Source: Acidobacteriota bacterium
GTDB lineage: Bacteria; Acidobacteriota; Terriglobia; Terriglobales; Acidobacteriaceae
Reading direction: 5' to 3'
DNA: 64,000 nt
Assembly (NCBI GenBank): GCA_023410055.1
Contig: JAEYQK010000106.1
Location: 33,948 to 97,947 of the forward strand
Positions within the stretch are counted from its first letter, which is position 1, and each line of letters starts with the position of its first letter. Below the pieces are notes generated by a model that saw only the letters and a list, made by a program, of their open reading frames with translations, was not told where the DNA came from and made no database searches. The position numbers and the translations under genes were made by a program. Of the stretch, positions 25,917 through 35,338 are shown piece after piece.

Positions 25917-27575
25917 ATGACAAAAGAAATGTATGTGTCCTCGACACCACACGAGACCAAAGTGGCGGTGACTGAGGATGATCAGCTTGCAGAAATATTC
26001 TTCGAACGAGAGAACGAATACACGCTGGCTGGTTCGATCTACAAAGGGCGTGTGACTCGCGTGCTGCCCGGCATGCAGTCTGCGTTCGTCGATATTGGAT
26101 TGGAACGCGACGCGTTCCTATATGTCTCGGACTTCCTGGATCTCGAAGAAGAAGACGAGGATCTCGAAGAAGTACCAGCCAAGAATTTCGTCAGCAACAA
26201 GCCCCAAGCTGAACCCCGCAATCACGATTTCCATAGAGACGGTCACCGGTCTGCCGAAGAAACACATGAAGCGGACGCTCCTGAAGCCGTGGCCGAAGAA
26301 CGCGCCCAAGGCGGCTATCGCGATCAAGGCGATGAAGGATTTCGTGGCGGACGTCGCCGCCGCAGAGGACGTCGCGGTCGCGGATTCCCCGAATCGAAGT
26401 TTGCCCGTGGCGATCAGGAAGAAGGCGAACCCCAGTTAACGGAAGAGTTCGAGCCTGCGGCACCGACGTCCACTTATCCGCCAATTGTGCTACCAGGAGA
26501 GTCGATTTCGAAGTACCAAAGGAGCGAGGTTCCGGTCGCGGAACAGAAGGCTGAGGGTGAACCTTTTGTGATCGAGGGCGGCTTCGACGGTGAAGGCGAG
26601 CCAGAGTTCGAGCGTCCTGAGGCGCAGAAGGAGTTCGCCGAACCGGAAGGGCCAGCTCCTGTCGAAAGAAGCAGGGAAGCTGCACCAGAGAGAAAGCCTG
26701 CTCCTGTCAGCCAACGAATCTTGCTGCCGGGCGAGTCGATCGCGAAATACCAGAAGAAAGCCCCAGCCGAGCAAGTATCATCCGCTGCCGAAGTCTCCGC
26801 GACTTCCGAGGCTGAGGCGGCCCCATCAATCTCCGAGGAAACGACGCCGCCCGAGGCGGCAGTGCCAGCACCGGTTCCCGTTCCGGTAGAACGACCTGTG
26901 CAGCGCGTGAACTTACCTCCTGCTCCGATAGTGTTGCCCGGAGAGTCCATCTCCAAGTACAGGAAGAAGGCTGCCGAACCCGAACAAGCGCCTGAAGAGA
27001 GCGCGGTCGAAGTGGCGGGCAGCGTAGCCGAAGAGGCGACTGAACAGCCTTCTGCTCCGGTTCAGGAAGAAACTGCTGCTCCTGTTGAGGAATCCCCGAA
27101 GCCGAAGCTTGATGAGCCCCGGACTGAAGTGAGAATGGAACGGCGCAACACGGTCGCACCTTTCATTCTGCCCGGCGAATCGATTGCGAAGTATCGTCGC
27201 GCCCAGGATCGGCGCGCGAAAGCGCTGCAAGAAGAAATCGAGCGTCAGCCCGAGGAGAAGCTAGCGGAAGAGGCTTCCGAGATGGTCGCCTCCAACGAGC
27301 CCCTGGCCGTGACGCTTGAGCGCGAAATCAGCGCTGAACCTGCGCCGACAGAGGTCATTTCCGAGACGCTTGTCTCCGAACACGAATCGCTGGAAGGTAC
27401 TACCGAGCCTGCACCTGAATCCACTTCAGGACAACAGGATCAAGTCGAACCGGAGGCGGAGCGGAGGTTTGAAGAGATGAACGTCGCCTCGACTTTCGGC
27501 GGAGATGCTGCTGAGCCGGCGGTTGAGTCGGAAGAACACTTTGCTGACGCCGAGGACGAGCAGGTCGAACACTAA
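25917..27575 (+). CDS. rng: RNase E/G, N-terminal part, ended by an in-frame TAA
   Basis: The first 72 residues are the first half of the S1 RNA-binding domain of the RNase E/G family (AGSIYKGRVTRVLPGMQSAFVDIGLERDAFLYV). An acidic, Pro-rich and probably disordered region then fills residues 73-552. It holds an Arg-rich stretch (GGRRRRRGRRGRG, about 144-156) and four copies of the motif LPGESI(S/A)KY (residues 192-200, 270-278, 340-348, 418-426). A TAA at 27573-27575 stops the frame. The same frame continues at once with the same composition and leads into the catalytic domain, so this is one gene of about 1146 codons interrupted by one nonsense codon. It follows mreBCD, mrdA and rodA, as rng follows mreBCD in E. 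coli. Confidence 0.85.
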   Translation: MTKEMYVSSTPHETKVAVTEDDQLAEIFFERENEYTLAGSIYKGRVTRVLPGMQSAFVDIGLERDAFLYVSDFLDLEEEDEDLEEVPAKNFVSNKPQAEPRNHDFHRDGHRSAEETHEADAPEAVAEERAQGGYRDQGDEGFRGGRRRRRGRRGRGFPESKFARGDQEEGEPQLTEEFEPAAPTSTYPPIVLPGESISKYQRSEVPVAEQKAEGEPFVIEGGFDGEGEPEFERPEAQKEFAEPEGPAPVERSREAAPERKPAPVSQRILLPGESIAKYQKKAPAEQVSSAAEVSATSEAEAAPSISEETTPPEAAVPAPVPVPVERPVQRVNLPPAPIVLPGESISKYRKKAAEPEQAPEESAVEVAGSVAEEATEQPSAPVQEETAAPVEESPKPKLDEPRTEVRMERRNTVAPFILPGESIAKYRRAQDRRAKALQEEIERQPEEKLAEEASEMVASNEPLAVTLEREISAEPAPTEVISETLVSEHESLEGTTEPAPESTSGQQDQVEPEAERRFEEMNVASTFGGDAAEPAVESEEHFADAEDEQVEH

Positions 27576-27665
27576 CAGACTGAGCACGAAGAAGCCGACG
27601 AAAAGGAGTTCCAGTCTCAGCCCGAAGAACGAACTCCGGAAGAGATCGAGTCCACTCGCGCGTTC

Positions 27666-29360
27666 ATGCGCGAGGCGCAGGGTATCGCACTTGATCCCGC
27701 GGGCAATCAGTTCCGGCATCCCTTCGCTCCGGGCGAAGGCGATCTGGAAGAGGAAGAGATCGAAGAGGAAGACGAGTCCGATTACCGCATGTATTCGCAA
27801 GATGAGGAATCGGGCGATTTCGTGGAACTCGAGGAAGAAGTTCTGGATTCCGCTGCGCGTAAGGCCGAGACGGTCGACGCCAACGGCCTGACCGACGCCA
27901 TTGAAGACGAGCTCATCGACGAAGAGACGTCAGAAGCCGAGTATCCGGCTACGAACGGCGTCGATCAGCAGATGGAAGACGAATTGGGCGAGGAATTTGA
28001 AGAAGCTGAAATGGAAGCCGAAGGCACAGCGGCGCCGTCCCCAGGCACGCCGGAGTATCGCCGTGGTGCACGGCCCCGGTTCGACCGTCGTCGTGGTGGC
28101 CATCGAGGTCCTGGCGGACGCCCAATGCGCCCGCGTCGCGAACAGCAGCGCGCCATGCCCCTTATCAGCGACCTGCTGAAGGAAGGGCAGGAAGTCCTGA
28201 TCCAGATTGCAAAGGAACCGATCGGCAAGAAGGGTGCTCGAATCACGAGCCACATCGCTTTGCCGGGACGTTTCCTGGTCTACATGCCGACTGTCAATCA
28301 CATCGGCGTTTCACGCAAAATCAACTCGGACGAAGAACGCCAGCGCCTCAAGCGGATCATGATCAGCGAACGAGAAGGTGGCCATGGCGGCTTCATCGTT
28401 CGGACGGCTGCTGCTGGTGTGGGCGAAGACGAACTCCGCGCAGATATTCGCTTCTTGAAGACTCTGTGGGCAGACATTAAGCACAGGTTCGAGTCGAACA
28501 AGGCACCGTCCCTGATCTATCACGATCTGAACCTGGTAGAGCGAATCCTGCGCGACCAGGTCACGAGCGATTTCGCCGCGCTCTGGGTTGATACTGAAGC
28601 GGAGTACGAGCGGCTCGTCCGTTTCGCAAATCGGTTCCAACCCAATTTGGTGCGGAAGATTAAGCTCTACACGAAGAGCACCCCGCTCTTCGAGCAGTTC
28701 AATATTCAGTCCGAGCTCGACAAGGCCTTGAAGTCTAAGGTTTGGTTGAAGAGCGGCGGCTATATCGTTATTAACCAGACGGAAGCGCTGGTCGCGATCG
28801 ATATCAACACGGGTAAGTACGTCGGCAAGACTGCTCGCCTTGAAGATACGATCGTGAAGACGAACGTCGATGCCATAAAGGAAATCGTGCGGCAGATCAG
28901 GTTGCGCGACCTTGGCGGCATCATCGTTATCGACTTCATCGACATGGACGAGCGCAAGAACCGGCAGAAGGTCATGCAGGCGCTGGAAGAGGCGCTCCGT
29001 GCTGACCGTGCCCCGTCGAAGGTCTTGCAGTTTAACGACTTCGGCCTGGTGGCGATCACCCGCAAGCGCGTGAAGCAATCACTTGAACGCACGCTTGGCG
29101 AGCCTTGTGCATACTGCACCGGTACTGGACTGGTTAAGTCTGTGACAACGGTTTGCAACGAGATTTACGTCGAGATGCGCAAGATGTCTTCACAGCTTGA
29201 AAAGGGCGATGTGCTGCTGCGCGTGAATCCCGAGATCGCCAAGGCGCTCAAGGCGCAGGGTGGACGCTGGGTCCAGGAAATGGAAGAGATGACGAAGAAG
29301 AACATCCTGATCAAGAGCGATCCACTACTTCACCAAGAGCACTTCGACATAGAAGGATAG
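27666..29360 (+). CDS. rng: RNase E/G, catalytic part (same frame, after the TAA)
   Basis: This continues the gene cut at 27575; bases 27576-27665 are open in the same frame. The first ATG after the stop is 27666, with no good ribosome binding site. Residues 1-130 are acidic, followed by an Arg-rich patch (about 132-162) and the second half of the S1 domain (MPLISDLLKEGQEVLIQIAKEP, 164 on). The RNase H-like and DNase I-like regions follow, with metal-binding Asp379 (EALVAIDINTGKYVG) and Asp423 (GIIVIDFIDMD), then the zinc-link Cys481 and Cys484 (CAYCTGTG). The enzyme cuts single-stranded RNA in rRNA maturation and mRNA decay. Catalytic residues are intact. Activity would need read-through, reinitiation or a sequencing error at the stop. 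Confidence 0.88.
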   Translation: MREAQGIALDPAGNQFRHPFAPGEGDLEEEEIEEEDESDYRMYSQDEESGDFVELEEEVLDSAARKAETVDANGLTDAIEDELIDEETSEAEYPATNGVDQQMEDELGEEFEEAEMEAEGTAAPSPGTPEYRRGARPRFDRRRGGHRGPGGRPMRPRREQQRAMPLISDLLKEGQEVLIQIAKEPIGKKGARITSHIALPGRFLVYMPTVNHIGVSRKINSDEERQRLKRIMISEREGGHGGFIVRTAAAGVGEDELRADIRFLKTLWADIKHRFESNKAPSLIYHDLNLVERILRDQVTSDFAALWVDTEAEYERLVRFANRFQPNLVRKIKLYTKSTPLFEQFNIQSELDKALKSKVWLKSGGYIVINQTEALVAIDINTGKYVGKTARLEDTIVKTNVDAIKEIVRQIRLRDLGGIIVIDFIDMDERKNRQKVMQALEEALRADRAPSKVLQFNDFGLVAITRKRVKQSLERTLGEPCAYCTGTGLVKSVTTVCNEIYVEMRKMSSQLEKGDVLLRVNPEIAKALKAQGGRWVQEMEEMTKKNILIKSDPLLHQEHFDIEG

Positions 29361-29380
29361 TTGCTTCGCTGACGTTTGAA

Positions 29381-29410
29381 GGCCGCGGTCCCTGATCGCG
29401 GCCTTTGTTT
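29381..29410 (+). terminator. Rho-independent terminator after the RNase E/G gene
   Basis: Stem GGCCGCG/CGCGGCC (29381-29387, 29397-29403) is followed by TTTGTTT. It separates the RNase gene from the converging BON-domain gene. Confidence 0.85.
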
Positions 29411-29417
29411 ATTGCAG

Positions 29418-30014
29418 CTATTGCTTGGTGCTCGCTTCTTTCGGCTTTTCCTTACTGGCGGAGGCCGAAGCGACTTCGAGGTCGTTTTGTACCGAAAACA
29501 CTCCGGGGACACCTTTAGCGCGAATTCCAGCCATGTTCTTGTCATTGTCGTTATCGACCAAGCCCACAAGCGTGGCGTGCCCGTTCTTTACGATGATGTG
29601 GATCGACGGAATGGCTCCCCACGAATACCTGCTTAGGCCGTCGAATCCGTAGATTGCGCGATAAAGCTGCCTGCGAATACGATCATCATTCGGCGAAGGC
29701 GGCAGAACTTCTATGTTATCGACGACGTTCTCAACACCTTCGATTTTCTTGACCGAAGCCACAGCGTCGTCTTTCACAACCTGTTGTGAAACCTGCCCTA
29801 GCAGGGTAACCGTTCGTCCATCCACTTTGAAAGCCAGGTTATCAAAGACGCTGTAGTACGGGTCCATCAGGAGTTCATGCAGTACTTCACGACTGATGCG
29901 CGCAGTCGGATCGCTCCCGCCGAGTTTCTGGCGGCTTCCCGGGAGTGCGTTGGTCTGGGCAACTGACAGGGTCGTAAGGAGTAAAGAAAAGAACACCAAT
30001 CGAATGTATCGCAT
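29418..30014 (-). CDS. Periplasmic BON-domain protein
   Basis: This 198-residue protein has a signal peptide (MRYIRLVFFSLLLTTLSVAQ) and two BON-type modules. The first is about residues 40-105 (LAFKVDGRTVTLLGQVSQQ, VKKIEGVENVVDNIEVLPPS). The second is about 110-180 (IHIIVKNGHATLVGLVDND, VPGVFSVQNDLEV). The tail is rich in Ser, Lys and Glu. BON modules bind phospholipids and are found in periplasmic stress and envelope-maintenance proteins such as OsmY. The ATG at 30014 has GGAGG about ten bases upstream. An upstream start at 30062 is less likely because it adds sequence before the signal peptide. Confidence 0.85.
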   Translation of the reverse strand: MRYIRLVFFSLLLTTLSVAQTNALPGSRQKLGGSDPTARISREVLHELLMDPYYSVFDNLAFKVDGRTVTLLGQVSQQVVKDDAVASVKKIEGVENVVDNIEVLPPSPNDDRIRRQLYRAIYGFDGLSRYSWGAIPSIHIIVKNGHATLVGLVDNDNDKNMAGIRAKGVPGVFSVQNDLEVASASASKEKPKEASTKQ

Positions 30015-30088
30015 CAAGAGTCTACCTCCACTCGTTCTCAGCAAACTTTGATGCGGGAGCACTCTGTTCGGAAGCAGCCAATTGTGTC

Positions 30089-33000
30089 TTAAGAAGCGGC
30101 GCCCTCCAGCAATACCTCTACACGATATCCAGCAGCGGCGGCGGCCTTAATGCGCAAGTGAATCTGCGCTTCCAGGTTTCGCACGGCCTTGACTTCGGGC
30201 ACGGCGTCTTCGGTGATGGACAGCAATTGTGGCAATGCCATCCACCAAACCAGCCGTTCGAACTGCTCCTTGTTGAAGTAACGGATGCCCTCGTATTCGT
30301 GAACCCCTGTCAGCCACGCAAGCTCCGGATCATGCAGCCATTCGAAAGGAGCAGCTGTCGGCGCCTTGGCCGTAGGAGTCGGTTCGGTCGCGTCCGGCTT
30401 CACTGGTGCGATCGGCTTGGCAGAAGAAACTCCGAAGGCCAGCGTGGGGTGCGCGAACAAAGCGCGTATTCGTGCCGCAGCCTGCCAGCGTTCCTCGCCA
30501 GAAAGTCCCAAGTTCGACAAGCCGTCAGCGATTGCTTCGCGCAGGCGCAGGCCGTCTAGCGTGCCTGTGGCTGCGCTCTCCGGTGCGGACGGATCGATTG
30601 CGCTGCCAAGCGTGTTCAGAGCACACCAGGACAATACCGCTCCCCACACCTGGGGGGCTGCTTGCGGTGTTGTTTCTTTTGCCGGGAGGACATCGGCCGC
30701 CGTCTGCGGCCACGGCTCCTCGAAAGCGCTTTCCACGACGGGGAAGCGAAGCGCAGCTCTCAATTGCGATTCGAATAGAGCCTCTATGCCTTTAGTATTG
30801 CCCTGCCAATCGGAGGCGGGCCTAACCCCAATCGAAGCTGCGTCCGCGCTGTGCGCAATTCCGTGCACACTCTCGACGAGCGAGAGTGCGCGCGCGGTGA
30901 GATCGGTTACCAGCGTATCCAAGTTCTCATCGCGCTTCTTTGAGGGGCGTGACGATGCCTGCTTCGCGAGCGCCGTTACGAGCGCGGGGTCGAGCAACGT
31001 TCGGAATGCGTCATGTACTGGCTTCAGTCTCAGGCCTCGCAGCGCGTCTTCCAGGCTGGGTACGCCGCGGCCTCCGAGCATGTTGCACAACTCGCCCCAT
31101 GGACGAACACCGTCTTCGCGGATGTCGCGCCAGTCTAGCAACACATGGCACTTGTAAGCGCCCAGTTCGATCCGGAGCCCTTTTTCGCAGACTTCACTGC
31201 AACGATGCAAATACTCCAGCCCGCTGACTGCGTCGCGATAAGCGACAAACATCGATGAATCCCCAGGCAGTTGCAGACCTTCGGCGAGCGATCGCTGACG
31301 CATATTCTTGCCGCCGTCAGGCATCTTCTCGCAGTATGACGCGGACATGCGAATCCAGCCCCTCGTGTCGGCGTAGCGGTTGTGAAAGACCACGAGTGCT
31401 CGTTGATCGCCAAGACGATTCGAGTAAGCGAAGACGTCTTCATTTACGTGACCCGAGTCGGTATAGAAATCGTAGAGCAGGAAGTCGCGAACGTCAGCAA
31501 ACAGAGCACGCCGATGTAGAAGAGGCGAAATCTCGCGTTCATGTCGCGCGACCAGCCATGTATCCGGCGATTCATCATGGTATGCGCGGCGATATTCCAT
31601 CCCGTAGCGCTCGCCGTAGCCTTCGATCTGCCCGTGGCCGAACATCGGCAGCCCAGGCAGTGTTGCCATCAGCGTGCATATGCCGAAATATTTGTCGCCC
31701 TTGCCAAACTGATCGACCGCTGTCCGCTCGTCCGGATTATTCATGAAATTGACGTAGCGTTTGAGAATCTCCGGATCGAACTCAATCGTGTTCTTGATTA
31801 CGCTGCGGTAATTGGCGTTTTCCTCGTCCCGCAGCATATTCATGAATGCGCTGTTGTAAACGCGATGCATGCCGAGGGTACGAACGAAGTAGCCTTCGAG
31901 GAGCCAGAAAGCTTCTGCAAGCAGCAGTGTGCCAGGGACTTCCTGCGCAACGCGGTCCACAACCTCGCGCCAGAATTCCTGCGGCATGGCGCGGTCGAAT
32001 TCTTCGCGTGTGAGACCGTGCTCTGCGCGCGACGGAATGCCACCGCCCGTCCCCGGCGCTGGAAACCACAGCCGCTGATAGTGCTTTTTCGTCAGCGTCA
32101 TGGCGGCATCAAAGCGAATGATGGGAAAGCGTCGCGCCACGCGGAGAATCGTTTGGATGACGGCTTCGCGCACTTCGGGCTTGAGGTAGTTTAACTGCGC
32201 GGTATCGTTCCACGGGAAACTCGTTCCATCGTTGCCGTGGTAGATGTAGCGCGTATCGCCCGTCCAGCGGTCGACTCGACGAAACACCACGGCGGCGTCG
32301 GTACGATCGTAATAGTGATCCTCGACTTTGATTTCAACACGGCCATCGCTTGAGACATCCGGCCCGTTGAAGCTGTAGGAAGGATACGGACTGTACGGCA
32401 GCGACAGGAACCAGTCGGGATGCTCCATTACCCAGCGCGAATCGATGCCCATGTGGTTGGGAACCATGTCGCTCGCCAGGCGAATCCCGCGCGCCCCGGC
32501 CCGTTCGCTCAAGTTGTTGTAGGCGAGCTCTCCGCCGAGATCGTTTGCAATCACGTAGTCGTGAAGCGAATAGGCCGATGCCGCCGCTTCCGGATTCCCG
32601 GTCAACTGCTTGATCTTCTGCGATGCCTTGCTACGTTCCCAAACGCCGATCAGCCAGAGTGCATTGAAGCCGCGTCGCGCCAGCAGATCGAGTTCGGCAT
32701 TCGGAACTTGATCGAGCGTGCTGATCTGGCGCCCATACGCTTTCGACAACTGATCCAGCCATACGTACACGCTTTTGGCGATCATCACCGTGCGGGGCAT
32801 CCAGTCCACATCAGGACTAAAGCGTTCGTATTCATGCAGACCAACTCCGCCTTCTCTGCCGAAATGCGGAATGGCTGCGGCGCTCGAATCTCCGAGTGCC
32901 TGTGGTCCTCCAAAGTGCATGCCGGGCGGATGAAAGCGCATCCAGATGGCCAGCTCTTCTTCTTTAAGGACATCGATGGCCGTGGCCAGCCGTCGCGCGA

Positions 33001-33715
33001 AGTCGCCAATGATGCTCGTCCACTTGTCGCGGATGAATGCCAGCTGGCCCTCTAGCGAATCTGGTGAAGCCAAAGCTGGCGTTCGCAGCAGGTCAAAAAG
33101 ATTCTGGTTCTCAGGGCCGAACTTCGGACGCGTCTCGAAATAGTCGCGTAGGCTGGCGGTAAGTTGCCGGTATGCTGAGGTGTTGGCCAGCGGTGTGTCG
33201 TCAAACAGTTCTTCGAACTTTCGGAATGCCGGGTTGGCGTTTGCCAGCCAGAGCATCATCATTTCTTCCAGAGCGATGGCCCGATTCGGCGTGCCTTCCG
33301 AAGTCTTCTTGAGCCACTCCGCAACCGTCTGTTCGCCGCGATAGACCGCCACCGTTGGGAATCGATCCGAGAAAGCAAGCAGAGTCGCATCCAGCGCTTC
33401 AGTCCCAAGTCTCTCACCGAAGAACGCGAGCGCATCGAGCATGACCTTCGGATCCTGCTGTTGGCGATATGAATCAACGACGGCGTGCAGCGCCTCGTCA
33501 ATCAGTCCCATCGCATTGAGCGTACCCGCATGGACAGCCTTACTGGGGTTCGCCTGTGCGTCTCGGACCTTGTTCATGAGCTCGGCGAACTTGCGAGTGG
33601 CGGCCAGGTTCGCAAAAACAACGTTTCCAGTTATGGAGAAGAAGACATCGTCAAACGCGTAGCGTTCACGGGCGGCGCGAGAAACATGAAATTCAAATGT
33701 AGGCAAGGTGCTCAC
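30089..33715 (-). CDS. Large GH13 (alpha-amylase family) protein, 1208 residues
   Basis: The protein has a long N-terminal region (about 1-300) without clear matches, a GH13 barrel (about 310-760), and a long C-terminal region (about 780-1208). Region I is DMVPNHMG (residues 416-423). Region II is IIRFDAAM with nucleophile Asp536. Region III is LLLAEAF with Glu601. In region IV the usual NHD is replaced by NNPDE with Asp662, which resembles the NTPD form I recall for GlgE. So catalysis on an alpha-glucan, trehalose or maltosyl-phosphate is plausible, but the substrate is unknown. There is no signal peptide, so the location is cytoplasmic. It is far longer than most GH13 enzymes. Confidence 0.85.
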   Translation of the reverse strand: MSTLPTFEFHVSRAARERYAFDDVFFSITGNVVFANLAATRKFAELMNKVRDAQANPSKAVHAGTLNAMGLIDEALHAVVDSYRQQQDPKVMLDALAFFGERLGTEALDATLLAFSDRFPTVAVYRGEQTVAEWLKKTSEGTPNRAIALEEMMMLWLANANPAFRKFEELFDDTPLANTSAYRQLTASLRDYFETRPKFGPENQNLFDLLRTPALASPDSLEGQLAFIRDKWTSIIGDFARRLATAIDVLKEEELAIWMRFHPPGMHFGGPQALGDSSAAAIPHFGREGGVGLHEYERFSPDVDWMPRTVMIAKSVYVWLDQLSKAYGRQISTLDQVPNAELDLLARRGFNALWLIGVWERSKASQKIKQLTGNPEAAASAYSLHDYVIANDLGGELAYNNLSERAGARGIRLASDMVPNHMGIDSRWVMEHPDWFLSLPYSPYPSYSFNGPDVSSDGRVEIKVEDHYYDRTDAAVVFRRVDRWTGDTRYIYHGNDGTSFPWNDTAQLNYLKPEVREAVIQTILRVARRFPIIRFDAAMTLTKKHYQRLWFPAPGTGGGIPSRAEHGLTREEFDRAMPQEFWREVVDRVAQEVPGTLLLAEAFWLLEGYFVRTLGMHRVYNSAFMNMLRDEENANYRSVIKNTIEFDPEILKRYVNFMNNPDERTAVDQFGKGDKYFGICTLMATLPGLPMFGHGQIEGYGERYGMEYRRAYHDESPDTWLVARHEREISPLLHRRALFADVRDFLLYDFYTDSGHVNEDVFAYSNRLGDQRALVVFHNRYADTRGWIRMSASYCEKMPDGGKNMRQRSLAEGLQLPGDSSMFVAYRDAVSGLEYLHRCSEVCEKGLRIELGAYKCHVLLDWRDIREDGVRPWGELCNMLGGRGVPSLEDALRGLRLKPVHDAFRTLLDPALVTALAKQASSRPSKKRDENLDTLVTDLTARALSLVESVHGIAHSADAASIGVRPASDWQGNTKGIEALFESQLRAALRFPVVESAFEEPWPQTAADVLPAKETTPQAAPQVWGAVLSWCALNTLGSAIDPSAPESAATGTLDGLRLREAIADGLSNLGLSGEERWQAAARIRALFAHPTLAFGVSSAKPIAPVKPDATEPTPTAKAPTAAPFEWLHDPELAWLTGVHEYEGIRYFNKEQFERLVWWMALPQLLSITEDAVPEVKAVRNLEAQIHLRIKAAAAAGYRVEVLLEGAAS

Positions 33716-33828
33716 GTTCAGTAAAGTCAGAGTAAACGCTGGTTATGAACCGTTACCGCGGACCTACAACAGCACGTTTTCATTAGAACACGAGAGAGGG
33801 GCTTGCGGAAGGTAACCGCTGTTAGGCA

Positions 33829-35133
33829 CTATTTCCCTACGTATGTTACGCGCCAGACTGATTTTGACCCATCATCACTTACCAGAAGCGCTCCATCTCT
33901 CCCAACGGCAACTCCCACGGGTCTGCCCCAGACCTTGCCATCGGCCGTCGTAAATCCCGTAAGGAAGTCCTCGTATTCTCCGGTAGCGTGTCCCTTTTGG
34001 TGAAGAGGCACGCGGATCACCTCGTATCCCGTTCGTTTGGCCTTGTTCCACGAACCGTGCTCGGCGGCGAAGATGTCTCCCCGGTACTCGGCAGGGAACT
34101 GGTTGCCTTCATAAAAGACCATCTCGAGTGAGGCATTGTGCGGCTGGATGAGCACGTCAGGGGTTATGACTTTGTCCTTCAACTCCGGATGCTTGCCTTT
34201 ATGCCGCGGATCTTGATTAGGTCCCATGTACCACCATGGCCAACCGTAAAAGCCGCCATCCTGAACGTGAGTAATGTAGTCCGGGGGAATGTCGTCTCCG
34301 AGATCGTCGCGTTCATTGACAGAGCACCACAACTCGCCCGTTTTAGGATTTACGGCGATGCCAACTGCATTGCGAATACCCCAGGCGTAAACGCGTCGGC
34401 CCGAACCGTCGGGATTGAATTCCAGAATGTCTGCACGTTGGAACTCGACCGGATTGTTGTCAGTGTCGTCGTTGTTCGAGTGCGAGCCGACGGAGACGAA
34501 CATCTTCTTGCCGTCGAGTGAGAAGGCAACGTCGCGCGTCCAATGACCGCCGCCACGCAAGCGGCCTCCTCCGGGCAGATCTGGGACGATCACCTGCTCC
34601 TTGGCGCGCGCCTTCAAGTCGCCATTGCGATACGGGAAACGCACAACCGAATCCGTGTTGGCGACGTAGACCCATTCGGGATTCGCCCCGAGTGGGTAGA
34701 AGGCGATTCCAAAAGGCTGCTTCAGCCCCGTTGCAAAGGTCTCGACCTGCTGCGCCTTACCGGTGCCGTCAACACCACGCAGAACCTTGACCTCACCGGC
34801 GGCACTGTCTGCCAGGAAGACATCACCATTCGGAGCAGTGCGTATGAGCCGGGGGTTTTCGAAGCCAGAGGCATAAAGTTGCACCTTGAATCCCGCAGGT
34901 GCTTGCGGCCACGCGTCGGGGGGACGCGGTATTAGCTCGGCCCCATTGTCCACCGACTTTGAGCTGTAAGGGGCCGGAAGGTCGCTTACGCGAATGTGGT
35001 GGACGCGCCCGGGTTTCTGATCGCGGTAGTCCGTGAAAGGCCCGCTGGCGGTCTGGGCTGCAACAGGGGCCAGAGACGCCGAGAAGAATGCGAGAATTGC
35101 GATTGCCGTCGCCACGAACAAAGCTTGCTTCAT
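33829..35133 (-). CDS. Secreted sorbosone / glucose dehydrogenase-like beta-propeller
   Basis: This 434-residue protein has a signal peptide (LFVATAIAILAFFSASLAPVAA) and a six-blade beta-propeller of the GDH/L-sorbosone dehydrogenase type. Recognisable blocks are GFENPRLIRTAPNGDVFLAD, GLKQPFGIAFYP, GGGHWTRDVAFSLDGKKMFV, AWGIRNAVGIAVNPKTGELW and GGFYGWPWWYMGP. Such enzymes oxidise sugars or other alcohols in the periplasm with PQQ. No PQQ-synthesis genes are in the window. The ATG at 35133 directly begins the signal peptide. The substrate is not known. Confidence 0.85.
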   Translation of the reverse strand: MKQALFVATAIAILAFFSASLAPVAAQTASGPFTDYRDQKPGRVHHIRVSDLPAPYSSKSVDNGAELIPRPPDAWPQAPAGFKVQLYASGFENPRLIRTAPNGDVFLADSAAGEVKVLRGVDGTGKAQQVETFATGLKQPFGIAFYPLGANPEWVYVANTDSVVRFPYRNGDLKARAKEQVIVPDLPGGGRLRGGGHWTRDVAFSLDGKKMFVSVGSHSNNDDTDNNPVEFQRADILEFNPDGSGRRVYAWGIRNAVGIAVNPKTGELWCSVNERDDLGDDIPPDYITHVQDGGFYGWPWWYMGPNQDPRHKGKHPELKDKVITPDVLIQPHNASLEMVFYEGNQFPAEYRGDIFAAEHGSWNKAKRTGYEVIRVPLHQKGHATGEYEDFLTGFTTADGKVWGRPVGVAVGRDGALLVSDDGSKSVWRVTYVGK

Positions 35134-35338
35134 ACGGCAAATTGGATGTTTGAATGCTGCCTCGCGCCTCAGTAGTCGCTCGAGAAAAGCCCATAAGTCT
35201 CGCAGATGATGTAACTTGCGCTTTACAAACCTTTACAGAGCTAGATGCTGAAACGGCTCATCAAACCTACCAGATTACGAGTGAGGTGTTTTGCCCCAGG
35301 GGCAAGCATTCCCTACGTAAGTTCTGAGCTTCATTCAG

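Noticed and set aside
27573..27575. The TAA in the RNase E/G gene as a recoded amino acid
   Set aside because: TAA is not a known Sec or Pyl codon, and no recoding signal is seen; a mutation or error is simpler, though read-through stays open.
28311..29078. Minus-strand frame of 255 codons opposite the RNase E/G gene
   Set aside because: The plus frame carries the catalytic Asp residues and S1 domain; the minus frame is a shadow.
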